Shown piece after piece: positions 40,942-42,479 of a stretch of DNA of 42,479 nucleotides. The notes under the pieces are model-generated. The model did no database searches, was not told where the DNA came from, and worked only from the letters and a program-made list of their open reading frames with translations. Source of the DNA: Cytobacillus depressus (GTDB lineage: Bacteria; Bacillota; Bacilli; Bacillales; Cytobacillaceae); NCBI RefSeq assembly GCF_008923245.1, contig NZ_WBOS01000026.1:1-42479 (forward strand), read 5' to 3'. A program made the translations under genes and the position numbers. Position 1 is the first letter of the stretch, and every line of letters starts with the position of its first letter.

Positions 40942-40995
40942 ATGGCTAACCTCCCCCCATGTTATTCATTATAATAACGATTTTGACTAATACCA

Positions 40996-41130
40996 TTGTT
41001 CCATTAAATGGCCCGATTGTTGAACACAAGTTAAACATCGATCTTCAACTAAACTGCCCTTTAGTGCAATAAAAAAAGCTGTAAAGATGACAGCTTGATC
41101 TGCAACTCTTGCACCCGGTAGTTTAACAAG
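40996..41130 (+). repeat. cluster of three CCC-core short sites and a terminator next to the integrase
   Basis: Site one (40996-41030): TTGTTCCATTAAATGG, CCC, GATTGTTGAACACAAG. It is a long-form pair of arms without the inner hairpin. Site two (41043-41070): CTTCAACTAAA, CTGCCC, TTTAGTGCAAT. A leftward terminator follows (GCTGT / ACAGC, 41071-41095), then site three (41099-41130): CTGCAACTCTTG, CACCCG, GTAGTTTAACAAG. The stop codon of the broken gene 41123-41332 lies inside site three. Confidence 0.65.
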
Positions 41131-41332
41131 AACTTTTATAATTTGAGATTAGCTTTATGATTATATATGTAAATAGGACGTTTTGAAGTATTAGAATAAT
41201 TATTATTAGCAAAAGAAGTAATTTAGAGTCTTGATTTCCCTGGCTACCAATAAGAAAATAAATCAGTGAAGATAACTCAAGGGTGAAGAGCATTAAAGAA
41301 GCTTAAACAAAACTTTTTGGAAATGATTTCAT
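41123..41332 (-). pseudogene. small two-helix membrane protein with a premature stop
   Basis: AGGAGGAGAACT precedes the ATG at 41332. The frame reads MKSFPKSFV, TAA, then ASLMLFTLELSSLIYFLIGS and, after a polar loop, LLLLLIIIILILQNVLFTYI, ending NYKSSC. The reading frame is otherwise intact through the TAA, so one nonsense change has split a protein of about 69 residues. An internal ATG (MLFTLEL) could still give a shorter product. Its stop falls inside the CCC-core site at 41099-41130. It is the gene closest to the integrase, in the position of a first cassette. Confidence 0.55.
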
Positions 41333-41468
41333 AGTTCTCCTCCTCGCGATTATTAATAAGTTCATCTAATAGCATATTTGACAAACCTGCCAGATAGTTC
41401 AATACCTTACGTCTCCATTTCTACAATCAAGGCAATAATTCCTCCAATACGAAAAGGAGGAGATTTTT

Positions 41469-42308
41469 TTGTTAGTATCAAGAACCTCGGAATTATATGA
41501 ATCGGATAAAAAGATCGAAGGATTCTCCCCTCAGACATTAAAAGAATATAAGCTCCAATCTAAGCTACTTATCCAATACTTTGACGATGTGAATATTGAA
41601 TCATTGACTACTGATCGGCTTAAAGAATACTTGGCAAAATCCAGTGAACACCTCAAGCCATCAAGTTTGGCTCATCGAATTCGTTTTATTAAATCGATAT
41701 TTCGTTGGTCACACGAAGAAGGGCATATACCGAAGAATCCCGCTGCGAAAATCAAAGAACCTAAACAAGGAAAACGGATTCCAAAATTTTTAACAGAGAG
41801 AGAAATAGAACACTTGAGGGAAGCATGTATTACGCCAATGGAAAAGTCGTTATTAGAATTTATGTTTTCAACAGGTTGTAGAATAGGGGAAATTGTTTCT
41901 CTTGATAAAAATTGTATTAATTGGTCAAATCGTTCCGCCATTGTGCTTGGGAAAGGTGATAAGGAAAGAGAGGTCTACTTTAATATACGGTGTGAAATCT
42001 GGCTCAAACGATACTTGGATCTTCGTCAGGATAGAGACCCAGCTATTTTTGTTACTGAACGACACCCACATAGAATGAGTATTGGACAAATGAGATATAT
42101 CATAAAACGAATATCAAGTCGAGCAGGGATCAACAAAGAAATTCATCCACATCAACTGCGCCACAGCTATGCGACACACCTATTGAACAACGGAGCTCCT
42201 ATTGATGTTGTTCAAAGTTTACTGGGACACGAAAAAAGCGAGACCACTAGGATTTATGCTCAGCTAAGTGGAAGCGTTAGAAGAGAATTTTACAGAAAAT
42301 ATTTTTAA
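41469..42308 (+). CDS. tyrosine recombinase, XerC/XerD-like
   Basis: The product has 279 residues. The start is TTG at 41469, seven bases after AAGGAGGAGA. The N-terminal SAM-like core-binding domain (about 1-95) includes SPQTLKEYKLQSKLLIQYFD. The catalytic domain shows STGCRIGEI (Arg138), LGKGDKERE (Lys162), HPHQLRHSYATHLLNNG (His228, Arg231), LLGHEKSETT (His254) and RIYAQLSG (Tyr263 nucleophile). All active-site residues are present, so it should be active. It lacks the extra helix of integron IntI enzymes. It is transcribed away from the repeat-bounded genes to its left, as intI is in integrons, and is the natural candidate enzyme for the CCC-core sites. The alternatives are a stray phage or transposon integrase. 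Confidence 0.85.
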   Translation: MLVSRTSELYESDKKIEGFSPQTLKEYKLQSKLLIQYFDDVNIESLTTDRLKEYLAKSSEHLKPSSLAHRIRFIKSIFRWSHEEGHIPKNPAAKIKEPKQGKRIPKFLTEREIEHLREACITPMEKSLLEFMFSTGCRIGEIVSLDKNCINWSNRSAIVLGKGDKEREVYFNIRCEIWLKRYLDLRQDRDPAIFVTERHPHRMSIGQMRYIIKRISSRAGINKEIHPHQLRHSYATHLLNNGAPIDVVQSLLGHEKSETTRIYAQLSGSVRREFYRKYF

Positions 42309-42321
42309 TAGGATGGCAATA

Positions 42322-42350
42322 GGCAACGGATACTCCGCTGCCTTTTCGTT
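42322..42350 (+). terminator. terminator after the recombinase gene
   Basis: GGCAACGGA pairs with TCCGCTGCC (one mismatch) around TAC and is followed by TTTTCGTT. Confidence 0.65.
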
Positions 42351-42366
42351 ATCGCCCCCGTTAGTA
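42350..42366 (+). repeat. half of a CCC-core site at the intron junction
   Basis: TTATCGCCCCCGTTAG matches the core and right-arm start of the other sites (CCCGTTAG). The remainder of the right arm is cut off by the group II intron, whose 3' end begins at about 42367. Confidence 0.5.
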
Positions 42367-42479
42367 GAGTAGAAAACTGATTTCATAGGGATAGCTTACG
42401 CTATCTCTTTTACTTTCAGTTTCCCCTCATCAAACCGTACGTGAAGTTTTCCCTCATACGGCTTTCCGATGTTCTTCTT
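42367..42479 (-). mobile_element. 3' end of a group II intron (domains V and VI)
   Basis: On the minus strand 42465-42433 reads AGCCGTATGAGG, GAAAA, CTTCACGTACGGTT. This is a domain V hairpin with the AGC catalytic triad, a G-A-rich loop and a two-base CG bulge. A domain VI-like stem (GATAGC / GCTATC, 42388-42403) and the end TCTACTCTAC follow to about 42367. The reverse transcriptase would lie to the right, outside the window. Confidence 0.75.

Noticed and set aside
41469..42308. A classical integron with IntI and attC sites
   Set aside because: The recombinase shows no IntI-specific extra helix and the sites lack the GTTRRRY core, so only an analogous layout is claimed.
1..42479. CRISPR array formed by the regularly recurring repeats
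   Set aside because: The repeats are separated by whole genes or irregular gaps, not by uniform short spacers, and no cas gene is present.
1..42479. tRNA, rRNA or prophage structural genes
   Set aside because: I looked for tRNA-like cloverleafs, rRNA segments and capsid or terminase motifs and saw none.

Overview
The window reads as a low-GC Gram-positive chromosome, most likely a member of the Bacillaceae. The evidence is AT-rich sequence, strong AGGAGG-type ribosome binding sites, several TTG and GTG starts, small membrane proteins of Bacillus-type families, and Bacillus-style oligopeptide ABC, YesN-like and TetR genes. Genus and species cannot be fixed from the sequence alone.

Layout. 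(1) 1-3342: the 5' end of a minus-strand group II intron, then a run of small genes, mostly on the minus strand. Each has a short palindromic repeat with a CCC core just after its stop codon. (2) 3443-6403: two GNAT acetyltransferases and a TetR repressor with two matching operators. (3) 6600-26034: a catabolic and uptake locus free of those repeats. It has one complete oligopeptide-type ABC transporter core (two permeases, two ATPases), three substrate-binding lipoproteins, five amidohydrolases, a two-component system and a sodium:solute symporter. Pairs of binding protein plus cytosine-deaminase-like amidohydrolase look duplicated. Each minus-strand unit has a TATAAT box with repeated AAAAAGWAGTAAA-like boxes upstream, suggesting control by the AraC-type response regulator. 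(4) 26247-27780: decayed DNA (rtcB fragment, other gene ends) and two small genes. (5) 27182-41332: a patchwork of unrelated single genes or gene pairs: ornithine cyclodeaminase-like protein, MerR plus membrane protein, CPBP protease, TPR protein, FAD monooxygenase, alpha/beta hydrolase, DinB protein, beta-lactamase-fold hydrolase and small hypotheticals. Their base composition varies, and nearly every gap holds one or two CCC-core repeats, all in one orientation. (6) 41469-42308: a tyrosine recombinase transcribed away from the patchwork, followed by the 3' end of a second minus-strand group II intron.

The main observation is that regions 1, 5 and 6 resemble an integron: a recombinase divergent from an array of one-gene units, each bounded by a conserved, co-oriented, foldable site. 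The recombinase looks like XerC/D rather than IntI and the sites lack the GTTRRRY core of attC, so if real it would be a separate system. The short sites have two about 11-bp inverted arms around a 6-bp spacer ending in CCC. The two intron ends sit at equivalent points inside these sites. The alternative is a dispersed intergenic repeat family, which only genome-wide comparison can exclude.

A second observation concerns the alpha/beta hydrolase at 37863. It is preceded by two tiny open frames, both encoding Arg-Leu-Arg, the motif known for macrolide-dependent ribosome stalling. This suggests an antibiotic-inducible esterase gene.
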